Assembly: GCF_009908165.1 (NCBI RefSeq)
Contig: NZ_JAAAUC010000002.1
Span: 1 to 64,000, forward strand
Length of the DNA stretch: 64,000 nt
Origin: Frigidibacter albus
GTDB lineage: Bacteria; Pseudomonadota; Alphaproteobacteria; Rhodobacterales; Rhodobacteraceae
Direction of reading: 5' to 3'
In this document: positions 44,279-53,844 of the stretch, piece by piece
How the letters are laid out: each line of letters starts with the position of its first letter
Position numbering within the stretch: position 1 is the stretch's first letter
Notes under the pieces: generated by a model
Seen by the model: only the letters and a program-made list of their open reading frames with translations
What the model was told of the DNA's origin: nothing
Database searches by the model: none
Position numbers and translations under genes: made by a program

Positions 44279-47008
44279 TCAGCGTGCCGCGCGGCGCGCC
44301 TCCGACATGAAGCGCGAGTTGTCCGAGATGGCGAACTGCCCGCGCTTCACCTTCTGGATCTTGCCCTCGCGCAGCAGCATCCCGAAGGACCGCAGGCTCG
44401 CCTCGCGGCTGTAATCGGCCTCATCGGCCAGCCGCGCCACCTTCTTGATGATCTGCGGGCGCGAGAAATGCGGACGCCCTTCGACCGCGGCGGTATAGGC
44501 GGCGGCAGCCTCCAGCAGGTCGGCGAGGCCATTGGCCCCCAGGCGATCCGCGAAATCGGCAAAGCTGCGGGCTTCCTCGGGGGTCGGGGCCGGCACGTCG
44601 TCTTCCCCCTCGTCCTCGGCCCCAAGCATCTCGGTCAGCCGCAGCGTGCTGGTCGTCACCCGGCGCGGGCGGATGGCGCCCACCTCTTGCGGCTGCGCCG
44701 CGGCCGGGCGGTCCACCCGCTGTTCCGACACCAGCACCAGCGGCGCCTGCGCACGGTCGGCGCCGGGGCGCGCAGTTTGCGCGCTGGCCTCGCCGGGCCG
44801 GCGCGGGCGCACGGCCTTGGTCAGGTCGTCGCGGTAGCGGTCGATGGCTTCTTCGCTGTCCTGCACCAGGGCGGTGCCCGCGGCCTGCGTCTGCAGCGCG
44901 CGGTCGGCGACGGTGGCGGCCACGGCGGCCTTCAGATGGGCGATGGCCGAGAAGCGGCGACGGGTCTCGGTGCCTTCCAGCCGGGTGTTGGCGGTCTCGA
45001 TCAGCCGCGACACCGCAGCCTCGTCGGCCGGGCCGCGGCCCAGAACCGGACGGTCGGCGCCCGAATCGACTTCCGAGTCGGCGGCAACGCCGGCATCCGT
45101 TTCGGTCTCGACGATCTCGGCATCCTCGATCTCGGACACCCGCGGTGCCGCGGGCGCCGCATCCTGCATCTGAACGGCCGGCGCGGTACTCGCAGCGCGG
45201 GCCCCAGGAGCCTCACGCTCGACGGCGGCCAGTTCGGCCAGCAGGTCCGCCTCATCCTCGGCCGACAGCCCGGTATCGCCCAGGGCCGCCTCGATCCCGC
45301 TCAGCACCGGATCGGCGGCGGGCGCCGGTTGCGGGGCAACCTGCGCCTCGGCCACCTCGATGCGCCGCACCTTGATCACCCGCGCCCGGGCGCGCTGCAG
45401 CGCGTTCTCGCTGCGCGGCTCGGCTTGGGGGTTGGGCTGCGGCTCCGGCCGGGCCTCCGGCTCGGGCTGCGCCTCGGCTTGCGTCTCAAGGAAGCCAGCG
45501 TCGTCACGGGTCTCGCCTGCAGCGTCTGCCACAAGCGCGTCGGCCTCGGCGGCACCCGTGCCCTCGTCTTCGGCGTCAAGCCGCGTCTCGGCGGCGAGCA
45601 TGTCGGCGATGGCATCGGGCAGCGCGTCGGGCGCCATGTCCGTCAGCCCATGCGGGTCAGCGTGCTCGGGGGCAGAGATGTCCTCGCCCTCGTCCCAGTC
45701 CGCCAGGTCCAGCGCGCCGTCCTGCTCTGCGCCGTCTTGCTCTGCGCCGTCTTGCTCTGCGTCAGTGTGCGCCGCGTCATCCTCAATCGTCGCATCCGGC
45801 CAGACACCTGCGGCGACAAAGCCAAGATCGGTGCTCTCGGCGGCTTCCGCCATCACCGGCGCCGCCGCCTCCGTCTCGAGGTCGCGGACCAGATCGCTCA
45901 GTGCGACGATCTCGGCATCCTCGGCTTCGGCGGTCTGGGCAGCCACGAACTCCGCGCCGGGCCACGCGTCGGCAACCGGCTCTTCGGCAACGATCTCCTG
46001 GCTGGCCGGCACTTCATCAGCCGGCGCCTCGCCGGTCAGATCCGCGAAGACCACCTCTTCGAAGGCCAGGTCCTCGAAGGCCAATTCTTCTGCGACACCC
46101 TCATCCGCCTCTGCGACCGGCACGTCTTCCGCCAGGGCGGCGGTCAGCGAGTCCAGCAGCGCGGCCTGGTCATCGACCATCGACGGGTCATCCGCTTCGG
46201 CCGCAACCTCGGCCTCACCTGCGGCCGGCGCCTCGAACGCGACCTCTGCCACGTCCTCCGGCGTCCAAACCCCAGCTTCTTCGGCATCGGCTTGCGCATC
46301 GAACGCTGCGGCCATGGCACCTGTGACGGCTTCGACCTCGGCCGTCGGCGCCTCTGCCCCGGTCTCCGGTCCAACAGCCTCCACAGCTTCCATCGCAGGC
46401 TCCGCGGCGCGGCTGCCGGCGACGGCGGCGCGGATGCGCATCAGTTTGGCGGCAACGCTTTCGGCCTCGGCGCTGCCGGCTTCGGCGGCGGGGCGCAGGG
46501 TGGGGGCGTCGTCCTCGATCTCTTCGGCAATCGGCTGAACAGCGGGCGGCTGAACAGCGGGCGGCTGAACAGCGGGCGGCTGAACAGCGGGCGGCTGAAC
46601 AGCGGGCGGCTGAACAGCGGGCGGCTGCGCGGCGGGAGCCTGCGCGGCAACATGCAGCACGGAGGTCTCAACCGGGGCTGCCTCGGCAACCACCGGCGAG
46701 GGCGCCACCGGCTGGCCCATCGTCACCCGCGGCGGGGCCTCGGGGGCGGCGCTGTCCTCTTGCCGCAGCACCACGCCATTCGCCCCGATCTTCGCCTCGA
46801 CCCGGCGCTGGATCTCGCGCTCGGCGATGCGGTGCAGCATCTCGGCATCGGGGGTGGGCGGTTCGGCGCCAAAGTAGCGGTCCTCGGCGGCAAGCTCGCG
46901 GAAATACTCGGCAATGGCCTTCATGGTCGAGAAGGGATCGTCAAATCCTTCCAGAGTGCACGAGAACGTGCCGTAGGACACTGTCAGGATTTTACTCGCA
47001 CCGACCAT
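44279..47008 (-). CDS. Conserved Rhodobacterales protein with long Ala/Glu-rich centre
   Basis: A 909-residue protein of unknown function. Two ordered ends flank low complexity: residues 1-75 (SKILTVSYGTFSCTLEGFDD, then KAIAEYFRELAAEDRYFGAE) and the last 100 (EARSFADFADRLGANGLADL, PHFSRPQIIKKVARLADE, EGKIQKVKRGQFAISDNSRF), the latter resembling a small winged-helix or DNA-associated domain. Between them lie Ala/Glu/Asp/Pro-rich stretches, six PPAVQ repeats near residues 128-158 and three DGAEQ-type repeats near 420. The type is familiar from Rhodobacterales genomes but uncharacterised. Its N-terminal region looks like a protein-interaction module. Convergent with the terminator at 44226-44265. 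Confidence 0.75.
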   Translation of the reverse strand: MVGASKILTVSYGTFSCTLEGFDDPFSTMKAIAEYFRELAAEDRYFGAEPPTPDAEMLHRIAEREIQRRVEAKIGANGVVLRQEDSAAPEAPPRVTMGQPVAPSPVVAEAAPVETSVLHVAAQAPAAQPPAVQPPAVQPPAVQPPAVQPPAVQPPAVQPIAEEIEDDAPTLRPAAEAGSAEAESVAAKLMRIRAAVAGSRAAEPAMEAVEAVGPETGAEAPTAEVEAVTGAMAAAFDAQADAEEAGVWTPEDVAEVAFEAPAAGEAEVAAEADDPSMVDDQAALLDSLTAALAEDVPVAEADEGVAEELAFEDLAFEEVVFADLTGEAPADEVPASQEIVAEEPVADAWPGAEFVAAQTAEAEDAEIVALSDLVRDLETEAAAPVMAEAAESTDLGFVAAGVWPDATIEDDAAHTDAEQDGAEQDGAEQDGALDLADWDEGEDISAPEHADPHGLTDMAPDALPDAIADMLAAETRLDAEDEGTGAAEADALVADAAGETRDDAGFLETQAEAQPEPEARPEPQPNPQAEPRSENALQRARARVIKVRRIEVAEAQVAPQPAPAADPVLSGIEAALGDTGLSAEDEADLLAELAAVEREAPGARAASTAPAVQMQDAAPAAPRVSEIEDAEIVETETDAGVAADSEVDSGADRPVLGRGPADEAAVSRLIETANTRLEGTETRRRFSAIAHLKAAVAATVADRALQTQAAGTALVQDSEEAIDRYRDDLTKAVRPRRPGEASAQTARPGADRAQAPLVLVSEQRVDRPAAAQPQEVGAIRPRRVTTSTLRLTEMLGAEDEGEDDVPAPTPEEARSFADFADRLGANGLADLLEAAAAYTAAVEGRPHFSRPQIIKKVARLADEADYSREASLRSFGMLLREGKIQKVKRGQFAISDNSRFMSEARRAAR
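45714..45758 (-). repeat. Short tandem repeat, 15 bp x 3
   Basis: Three copies of GCGCC GTC(C/T)TGCTCT, differing only in one C/T, inside the 909-residue gene; they encode repeats of E-Q-D-G-A. Confidence 0.85.
46532..46636 (-). repeat. Perfect 15-bp tandem repeat, six copies plus one degenerate
   Basis: CGGCTGAACAGCGGG is repeated six times without change (46532-46621), then once with two differences. It encodes the PPAVQ repeats of the 909-residue protein. Identity at the DNA level means recent slippage or active length change. Confidence 0.95.
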
Positions 47009-47147
47009 GATTTCTCGCCTCTTTCAGGACTCCGTGGATGGACCATCCATGGCAAACGGATCGTTACCATGGGCGGAATGAGGAAAAACCAAGGAATGAA
47101 TCCGGCCGAGGTTGCCTTCCGCTGCCTTAATTGGGATCAGTATCCGC

Positions 47148-47822
47148 ATGACGGAAGCCCTTGTCCAATCAAAGACCGGCGTCACCCTGCTTGGCGGCGG
47201 GGATTTCGCCCATGCGGATCTGGATCTGGCGCTGGCCCTTGCGCCGCTGCTGGTGGCCGCCGATGGCGGGGCTGACGGGGCGCTGGCGGCGGGGCGGATG
47301 CCGGGCGCGGTGATCGGTGATTTCGATTCGGTCAGCGCCGCCGCACGCGCCGCGATCCCGCTGGACCGGCAGCATAAGGTGCCCGAGCAGGACTCCACCG
47401 ATTTCGAAAAATGCCTGCGGCTGGTCGAGGCGCCGTTCCTGCTTGGCCTCGGCTTTGCCGGGCTGCGGCTGGACCACACGCTGTCGGTGATGACGGCGCT
47501 GGCGAGCCATCCGCATCAGCGCTGCCTGATCCTCGGGCCCGAGGATGTGATCTTCCTGTGCCCGCCGCGCCTGACGCTGCCGCTGGAGCCGGGGGTGCGG
47601 CTGTCGCTGTTCCCGATGGGGCCGGCCACGGGCCGCTCCTCCGGGCTGCGCTGGCCGATCGACGGGCTGGACTTCGCGCCTGCGGGCCGGATCGGCACCT
47701 CGAACGAGGCGACCGGGCCGGTGGACCTGCAGATCGACGGGCCGATGCTGGTGCTGCTGCCGCGGGCCTGGCTCAGACCCGCGCTTGGGGCGTTGCTGCC
47801 GGCGATTTCCCTGGCCGGGTGA
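47148..47822 (+). CDS. Thiamine pyrophosphokinase
   Basis: A 224-residue thiamin diphosphokinase that converts thiamine to ThDP. It shows LVAADGGADGAL (about residues 36-47), the family motif GDFDS (about 58-62), QDSTDFEKCL (about 83-92) and GLRLDHTLS (about 107-115), with the C-terminal beta-sandwich domain. ATG 47148 is used because it gives the usual N-terminus; an ATG 36 bp upstream adds an unlikely extension. Its 3' end overlaps the convergent transporter gene by 50 bp. Confidence 0.9.
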   Translation: MTEALVQSKTGVTLLGGGDFAHADLDLALALAPLLVAADGGADGALAAGRMPGAVIGDFDSVSAAARAAIPLDRQHKVPEQDSTDFEKCLRLVEAPFLLGLGFAGLRLDHTLSVMTALASHPHQRCLILGPEDVIFLCPPRLTLPLEPGVRLSLFPMGPATGRSSGLRWPIDGLDFAPAGRIGTSNEATGPVDLQIDGPMLVLLPRAWLRPALGALLPAISLAG

Positions 47823-48720
47823 TCCGCGCCGTCACCCGCTCGCGGTGGATGACGTAGAGCCCCGAGGCGACGATGATGGCGATGCCCGTCCAGGTCATCC
47901 CGCCGGGGAAGTCCTTGAAGAACAGGTAGCCGAACAGCGTGGCCGTCACGATTTCCAGGTAATGCAGCGGCGCCAGTGTCGAGGAGGGCGCGAATTGCAG
48001 CGCATAGGTGATCGCCATATGGCTGATCGTGGCGGCAAGGCCAACGCCGAAGCACCAGCCCCAGAACGGCAGCGAGGGCGGCAGGGCGAAGGTCAGCGCC
48101 GGAACGCCCGAGAGATGACCCAGAGCCAGCAGCGGCAGGCAGATCAGCGCCGCCGCGATGGCGGTGTGCAGCTGCATGGTCACCGCATGCATCTCGCGGC
48201 TGAGCCGGCGGGTGATCAGCATGTAGAGCGCGAAGAAGAGGGCCGTGCCAAGCGGGAACAGCGCCACCGCGCCGAACATGGCGAAGGAGGGCTGGATCAC
48301 CAGCAGCGCGCCGCCAAAGCCCACCGCCGCCGCGCCAAGCCGCCGCGGGCCGACCTGTTCGTGCAGCACCAGCTTGCCGATCAGGAGGATGATGAACGGC
48401 TCGACGAAGGCCACGGCCAGCGCGTCGGCGATGGGCATGACCTGTACCGCGGCGACGAAGCAGAAGGTGGCGAGGATCGAGACCACCGCCCGCGCCAGCA
48501 GCAGCCGCAGCGCCACCGGCGTCATCCGCCAGGAGAGGCCCATCACCAGCACCACCGGCAGCATCAGCGCCGCCTGCACCACGAAGCGGCCAAGCGTGAC
48601 GACACCGACCGGCACCGCCTGTGCGGCGGCCTTGGAGGAAACGTCGATCAGCGGCGCGATCACGCAAAACGCGATCATCAGCGCCACGCCGGGCAGGATG
48701 CGGTCGGGAGAGTGGGTCAT
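47773..48720 (-). CDS. DMT/EamA-family transporter
   Basis: A 315-residue inner-membrane protein with ten hydrophobic helices in two EamA halves (for example RFVVQAALMLPVVLVMGLSW and the second-half block HMAITYALQFAPSSTLAPLH with YLEIVTATLFGYLFFKDFPG). It probably exports a small metabolite; substrate unknown. ATG 48720 gives a standard start; an ATG at 48771 exists. Tail-to-tail overlap with the thiamine pyrophosphokinase gene. Confidence 0.9.
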   Translation of the reverse strand: MTHSPDRILPGVALMIAFCVIAPLIDVSSKAAAQAVPVGVVTLGRFVVQAALMLPVVLVMGLSWRMTPVALRLLLARAVVSILATFCFVAAVQVMPIADALAVAFVEPFIILLIGKLVLHEQVGPRRLGAAAVGFGGALLVIQPSFAMFGAVALFPLGTALFFALYMLITRRLSREMHAVTMQLHTAIAAALICLPLLALGHLSGVPALTFALPPSLPFWGWCFGVGLAATISHMAITYALQFAPSSTLAPLHYLEIVTATLFGYLFFKDFPGGMTWTGIAIIVASGLYVIHRERVTARITRPGKSPAATPQARV

Positions 48721-48845
48721 GGGGCCTTGGCTAGCGGGGGCGGGTTGGGGCGTCCATCCTGAAAGCGACATGCCCGGGGCGAAGCAAGCGGAGGCCCTGC
48801 GGGCCAGGTCTTTTGGCTCGCCGCCGCAGGGCGGCGGCTCGGGGT

Positions 48846-48878
48846 GCCTCCGGCGGGGATATTTGGAAAAGGCAAAGG
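48846..48878 (-). repeat. AAATATCC-type intergenic element downstream of sdaA
   Basis: The minus strand reads CCTTTTCCAAATATCCCCG then CCGGAGGC, right after sdaA. The same core TCC/AAATATCC(C/T)CG occurs at 61666 and 61806. This is a frequent intergenic motif in Rhodobacterales; it may belong to a transcript end. Confidence 0.55.
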
Positions 48879-48887
48879 CCGAGGGGG

Positions 48888-50267
48888 TCAGCAGTTCGGC
48901 ACGTTCACCGCGAGGCCGCCGAGCGAGGTTTCCTTGTATTTCTCATGCATGTCGCGCCCGGTCTGGCGCATCGTCTCGATGCAGGCATCGAGCGGCACCA
49001 GATGCTGGCCGTCTCCGCGCAAGCTGAGGGAGGCGGCGGAGACGGCCTTGATCGCGCCAAGCCCGTTGCGCTCGATGCAGGGCACCTGCACCAGCCCGCG
49101 GATCGGGTCGCAGGTCATGCCGAGGTGATGCTCCAGCGCGATTTCGGCGGCGTTTTCCACCTGTTCCGGGGTGCCGCCCAGAACCGCCGCCAGCCCGGCC
49201 GCGGCCATCGCGGCGGCGCTGCCGACCTCGGCCTGGCAGCCGCATTCCGCGCCAGAGATCGAGGCATTGGTCTTGACGAGGCCGCCCACGGCGGCGGCGG
49301 TCAGCAGGAACTCCCCGATCCGGGCGCGGCTGGCGCCCGGCACATGATCGAGCCAGTAGCGCATCACGGAGGGCACCACGCCCGAGGCGCCATTGGTGGG
49401 GGCGGTCACCACCTGGCCGCCGGCGGCGTTTTCCTCGTTCACCGCCATGGCATAGGCGCTCATCCAGTCGTTGATCGCGTGGGGGGCGGTCAGGTTCAGC
49501 CCGCGCTCGGCCAGCAGCGCCTCGTGGATCGACTTCGCCCGCCGCCGCACGTTCAGCCCGCCGGGCAGGATGCCGCCCGTGGCAAGGCCGCGGTCGATGC
49601 AGGCGGTCATCACCTCCCAGATCCGGGCGATGCCGGCGTCGATCTCGGCCGGTTTGCGGAACACCTCCTCGTTCGCGCGCTTCATCTGCGCGATGCTGCG
49701 GCCCGAGGCGGCCGCCATCGCCAGCATCTCGGCGGCGCTGCGGAACGGGTAGGGCACCGGGGCGGGGGCCGTGAGGGCGGCATCGGTGATGCCGGCCTGT
49801 TCCGCCTCGGTCAGGACGAAGCCGCCGCCGATGGAGAAGAAGGTCTCGCGCAGGATCACGTCGCCTTGCGCGTCGGTCGCCATCAGGACCATGCCATTGG
49901 CATGGCCGGGCAAGGGGGCGCCGTAGTCGAAGATCAGGTCGCGCTCGGGGTGGAAGGCCAGGGGCGGCAGGCCCGGCGCCTCGATCACATGGCGCGCGGC
50001 GATGTCCTCCAGCGCGGCCTCGGCCTTGGCATGGTCGTAGCTCGCGGGCTCGAACCCGGCGAGGCCGAGGATGGTGGCGCGGTCGGTGGCATGGCCCTTG
50101 CCGGTGAAGGCGAGCGAGCCGTGCAGGCTGGCGCGCAGCCCGTGAAACCGGAAGGGCGAGGCGCGCATCATCTCGAGGAACCGCGCCCCGGCCACCATCG
50201 GGCCCATGGTGTGCGAAGACGACGGGCCGACGCCCAGCTTGAAGATATCGAAGACCGAAAGGAACAT
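48888..50267 (-). CDS. sdaA: L-serine ammonia-lyase (iron-sulfur dependent)
   Basis: A 459-residue single-chain L-serine dehydratase giving pyruvate and ammonia. The start [20 protein letters not shown] is diagnostic; cluster-binding cysteines lie in [18 protein letters not shown] (about 340-357) and [20 protein letters not shown] (about 380-400), with a further Cys near the C-terminus. ATG 50267 is set by the family N-terminus although no good ribosome site is visible. It is divergent from rpiA. Confidence 0.94.
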   Translation of the reverse strand: MFLSVFDIFKLGVGPSSSHTMGPMVAGARFLEMMRASPFRFHGLRASLHGSLAFTGKGHATDRATILGLAGFEPASYDHAKAEAALEDIAARHVIEAPGLPPLAFHPERDLIFDYGAPLPGHANGMVLMATDAQGDVILRETFFSIGGGFVLTEAEQAGITDAALTAPAPVPYPFRSAAEMLAMAAASGRSIAQMKRANEEVFRKPAEIDAGIARIWEVMTACIDRGLATGGILPGGLNVRRRAKSIHEALLAERGLNLTAPHAINDWMSAYAMAVNEENAAGGQVVTAPTNGASGVVPSVMRYWLDHVPGASRARIGEFLLTAAAVGGLVKTNASISGAECGCQAEVGSAAAMAAAGLAAVLGGTPEQVENAAEIALEHHLGMTCDPIRGLVQVPCIERNGLGAIKAVSAASLSLRGDGQHLVPLDACIETMRQTGRDMHEKYKETSLGGLAVNVPNC

Positions 50268-50450
50268 GGGGGAGGGGGCTTCCTGTTGCGCGCCCTTCAA
50301 GGTGGCCCCTGCGCGCGCCAAGCGCCATCCGAAAAGCGACCTTGCCGCGCCCCGCTGCGGCGGAAGGCGCCTGTCCCGGGGCGAATTGCCCCTCGCACGC
50401 GCGCGTCAGTTTGCCTATAACCCACGGCGACACTGGATCCGGAGTGACCG

Positions 50451-51239
50451 ATGCCCGCAGAGCTTTCCCCGATCGACAAGGCCAAGTTCGCCGCCGCCAA
50501 GCGCGCCGTGGACTTCGTGGAAGACGGTATGCGCGTCGGGCTCGGCACCGGGTCCACCGCCGCCTGGATGGTGCGCTGCCTCGGCGAGCTGGTGCGCGAG
50601 GAGGGGTTGCGGATCACCGGCGTTCCCACGTCAAGCCGCACCGCCGATCTGGCGCGGTCGGTGGGGATCACCGTCATCGGGCTCGACGAGGCGAAATGGC
50701 TGGACGTGACCATCGACGGCACCGACGAATTCGACGCCAACCTGAACCTGATCAAGGGCGGCGGCGGCGCGTTGCTGCAGGAAAAGATCGTGGCGACGGC
50801 GTCGGACCAGATGATCGTGATTGCCGATGCCGCCAAGGAAGTCTCGCAGCTGGGGGCCTTCCCACTGCCGGTGGAGGTGGTGCCCTTCGGCTGGCAGACC
50901 ACCAAAGCGCTGATCGAGGAGACGCTGGTCAGCCTCGACGTGCTTGGCCGGTCCACCTCGCTGCGGTTGAACGGGCAGCAGCCCTTCATCACCGACGAGG
51001 GCAACTATATCGTCGACCTGCACCTGAACCGCATCGGCAATGCGCGGCAGCTCGCGCTGGTCATCAACCAGATCCCGGGCGTGGTCGAGAATGGCCTCTT
51101 CATCGACATCTGCGATGTGGTGATCATCGGGCAGGGTGACGGGCGCGTGGAATTGCGCGACATCAACCGCGGCACGGTCGAGCATGACCGGATCGACTTT
51201 GTCGATGCCGAGAACATCTTTGCCGACCTCGGGGACTGA
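50451..51239 (+). CDS. rpiA: Ribose-5-phosphate isomerase A
   Basis: A 262-residue pentose phosphate pathway enzyme interconverting ribose-5-P and ribulose-5-P. Motifs GLGTGSTAAWMV (about residues 29-40), GVPTSSRTADLA, DVTIDGTDEFDANLNLIKGG (about 83-102) and GGALLQEKIVA hold the phosphate loop and catalytic Asp/Lys. gor follows 4 bp later, so both lie on one transcript. Confidence 0.96.
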   Translation: MPAELSPIDKAKFAAAKRAVDFVEDGMRVGLGTGSTAAWMVRCLGELVREEGLRITGVPTSSRTADLARSVGITVIGLDEAKWLDVTIDGTDEFDANLNLIKGGGGALLQEKIVATASDQMIVIADAAKEVSQLGAFPLPVEVVPFGWQTTKALIEETLVSLDVLGRSTSLRLNGQQPFITDEGNYIVDLHLNRIGNARQLALVINQIPGVVENGLFIDICDVVIIGQGDGRVELRDINRGTVEHDRIDFVDAENIFADLGD

Positions 51240-51243
51240 TCTT

Positions 51244-52602
51244 ATGGATTTCGACTACGACCTCTTCGTCATCGGCGGCGGCTCGGGCGGTGTGCGCGCG
51301 GCGCGGATCGCGGCGGGCCAGCATGGCGCCCGAGTCGGGCTTGCCGAGGAATACCGCATGGGCGGCACCTGCGTGATCCGCGGCTGCGTGCCGAAAAAGC
51401 TGATGGTCTTCGCCTCCAGCTTCCCCACGGCGATGGCCGATGCGCAGGCCTATGGCTGGCAGGTGACGGTGGGCGGCCTCGACTGGAGCGCGTTCCGCGC
51501 CAGGCTGGATAGCGAGCTGGACCGGCTGGAGAAGGCCTATCGCGGCGGGCTGTCGAGTGCCGGGGTCGAGGTGCATGACTGCCGCGCGACGGTGGTGGAT
51601 GCCCATACCGTGCATCTGGCGGGCGGCAAGACCGTGCGGGCCAAGCACATCCTTGTGGCCGTTGGTGGCCGGCCCTTCGTGCCGCACTTCCCCGGCTCGG
51701 AGCATGTGCTGACCTCGAATGACATCTTCAAGCTCGATGCGCTGCCTGCCTCCGTGCTGATCGTCGGCGGCGGCTATATCGCCTGCGAGTTCGCCTGCAT
51801 CCTTGCCGGGCTTGGCGTGAAGGTAACGCAGTTCCAGCGCAGCGCCCGTATCCTGAAGGAGTTCGACGAGGAAGCCGTCGATCTGGTGGCCGAGGACATG
51901 AAGGCCCAGGGCATCGACCTGCATTGCGGGGTCGTGGTCTCCGGCATCGAGCCCGAGGCGGGCGGCTTCCGCGTGACCTGCATGGATGGGCGCAGCGATG
52001 TGTTCGGCAAGGTGATCTATGCCACCGGCCGCGTGCCCAACACCGAAAGCCTGGGGCTGGAGGCGGCAGGCGTCGCGCTTGGCAAGGGTGGCAAGGTGCC
52101 GGTCGATGGCTGGAGCCAGACCGCCGTGCCCTCGATCTATGCGGTGGGCGATGTGACCGACCGTATCCAGCTGACCCCGGTGGCGATCCGCGAGGGCCAT
52201 GCCTTTGCCGATACCGTCTTTGGCGCCGACCCGCGCCAGCCCGATCACGATCTCGTCGCCTCGGCGGTGTTCACCACGCCGGAACTGGCAACCGTGGGCC
52301 TGACCGAAGACGCGGCGCGGGCCAAGGGGCCGATCGAGGTCTATGTGTCCAGCTTCAAGCCGATGCGCTCGGCCTTTGCCGGGCGGGCCGACCGGGTGCT
52401 GATGAAACTCGTGGTCTGCAAGGACACGCGCCGCGTTCTGGGCTGCCATATCGTCGCACCCGAGGCGGGCGAGATGATCCAGATGGTCGGCATCGCGATG
52501 AAGATGGGCGCCACCAAGGAGGATTTCGACCGCACCTGCGCGGTGCATCCGACGATGGCGGAAGAACTGGTCACGATGCGAAAGCCGGTGCGCACAGCTT
52601 GA
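51244..52602 (+). CDS. gor: Glutathione-disulfide reductase
   Basis: A 452-residue flavoprotein reducing glutathione disulfide with NADPH. FAD-binding FVIGGGSGGVRAARIA (about residues 9-24), the redox-active disulfide GGTCVIRGCVPKKLM (about 40-54), the NADPH-binding fold LIVGGGYIACEFACILA (about 175-191) and the C-terminal interface HPTMAEELVTM (about 434-444) with the catalytic His are all present. It starts 4 bp after rpiA; the same frame upstream within rpiA is not coding. Confidence 0.95.
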   Translation: MDFDYDLFVIGGGSGGVRAARIAAGQHGARVGLAEEYRMGGTCVIRGCVPKKLMVFASSFPTAMADAQAYGWQVTVGGLDWSAFRARLDSELDRLEKAYRGGLSSAGVEVHDCRATVVDAHTVHLAGGKTVRAKHILVAVGGRPFVPHFPGSEHVLTSNDIFKLDALPASVLIVGGGYIACEFACILAGLGVKVTQFQRSARILKEFDEEAVDLVAEDMKAQGIDLHCGVVVSGIEPEAGGFRVTCMDGRSDVFGKVIYATGRVPNTESLGLEAAGVALGKGGKVPVDGWSQTAVPSIYAVGDVTDRIQLTPVAIREGHAFADTVFGADPRQPDHDLVASAVFTTPELATVGLTEDAARAKGPIEVYVSSFKPMRSAFAGRADRVLMKLVVCKDTRRVLGCHIVAPEAGEMIQMVGIAMKMGATKEDFDRTCAVHPTMAEELVTMRKPVRTA

Positions 52603-52668
52603 TTTCGGCCGCGCGATGACCAGTTAGCAAGACAACCGGTAAACGGAAATTGAAGGGAAGACGGGCTT

Positions 52669-53844
52669 ATGGCGAATGGAGGTCCCTGGGGGGGCGGCGG
52701 AGGCAGCGGCGGGAATGACGACGACAAGCGTGGGCAGAAACGCCCGGGCGAAGGCGGCTCGCAGATCCCCGAAATCGAAGAGATCATGAAAAAGGGCCAG
52801 GAGCAGCTTCGGGTGCTCATGGGCGGGCGCGGCCCGCGTGGCCCGCAGCCACCGGGCGGCAGCGGCGGCCCCAAGGGCCCGGCCTTTTCGCGCGGCACCC
52901 TTGGCATCGCGGCGCTTGCCGTGGTCGGCCTCTGGGCCTTTGCGTCGTTCTACACGGTGCGCCCCGAAGAAAAATCCGTCGAGCTGTTCCTCGGTGAATT
53001 CTCGTCCCTGGGGGAGCCCGGCCTGAACTTCGCGCCTTGGCCGGTGATCACCGCCACGGTGATCCCGGTCACGCCGGAACGGACCGTCGATATCGGCATG
53101 TCGCGCAGCGGCATCGCCGAGGCCGGCCTGATGCTGACGGGTGACGAGAACATCGTCGACATCGACTTCCAGGTCGTGTGGAACATCTCGGACCCCGAGC
53201 GCTACCTCTTCAACCTGCGCGACCCCGAAGCCACGGTGCGCGCGGTGTCGGAATCCGCGATGCGCGAGATCATCGCCCAAAGCCCGCTGGCCCCGATCCT
53301 GAACCGCGACCGCGGGCTGATCGCGGCACGGCTGCAGGAGATGATCCAGACCACGCTTGACAGCTATGGCAGCGGGCTCAACGTCGTGCGTCTGAACTTC
53401 GACCGCGCCGACCCGCCGGCCGAAGTCATCGACGCCTTCCGCGAAGTGCAGGCCGCCGAACAGCAGCGCACCCGCCTGCAGAACGAGGCGGACGGCTATG
53501 CCAACCGCGTGCTCGGCCAGGCCCGCGGTGACGCGGCGCAGATCGTCGAGGAATCCGAGGGCTACCGCGCGCAGGTGGTCAACGAGGCCGAGGGTGAGGC
53601 GAGCCGCTTCAGCGCGGTTCTGACCGAGTATTCCAAGGCCCCCGAGGTGACGCGCAAGCGCCTTTACCTCGAGACCATGGAAGACGTGCTTGGCGGCGTG
53701 GACAAGATCGTGATCGACCCGGCCGCGGTCGGCACGCAAGGCGTTGTGCCGTTCCTGCCGCTGAACGAGCTGGGACGCGGCGCGCCCGCAGCAGCCACCG
53801 CCACCACCGGCGGCCAGGCCACGACGACCGGAGGCACCAACTGA
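52669..53844 (+). CDS. hflK: HflK, SPFH-domain subunit of the FtsH regulator complex
   Basis: A 391-residue protein: Gly/Pro-rich cytoplasmic N-terminus (about 1-80), one membrane helix (LGIAALAVVGLWAFASFYTV, about 83-102), a periplasmic SPFH/band-7 domain and a long coiled coil (about 240-330). With HflC it encloses FtsH and modulates proteolysis. Its stop overlaps the hflC start by one base (TGATG at 53842). Confidence 0.95.
   Translation: MANGGPWGGGGGSGGNDDDKRGQKRPGEGGSQIPEIEEIMKKGQEQLRVLMGGRGPRGPQPPGGSGGPKGPAFSRGTLGIAALAVVGLWAFASFYTVRPEEKSVELFLGEFSSLGEPGLNFAPWPVITATVIPVTPERTVDIGMSRSGIAEAGLMLTGDENIVDIDFQVVWNISDPERYLFNLRDPEATVRAVSESAMREIIAQSPLAPILNRDRGLIAARLQEMIQTTLDSYGSGLNVVRLNFDRADPPAEVIDAFREVQAAEQQRTRLQNEADGYANRVLGQARGDAAQIVEESEGYRAQVVNEAEGEASRFSAVLTEYSKAPEVTRKRLYLETMEDVLGGVDKIVIDPAAVGTQGVVPFLPLNELGRGAPAAATATTGGQATTTGGTN

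Noticed and set aside
46532-46636. Possible CRISPR-like array
   Set aside because: The 15-bp units have no spacers and keep a coding frame; no cas genes are present.
44273-47275. 1000-codon plus-strand frame opposite the Ala/Glu-rich gene
   Set aside because: Leu/Gly/Arg-rich shadow; the minus strand has ordered conserved ends, and the repeats code sensibly only there.
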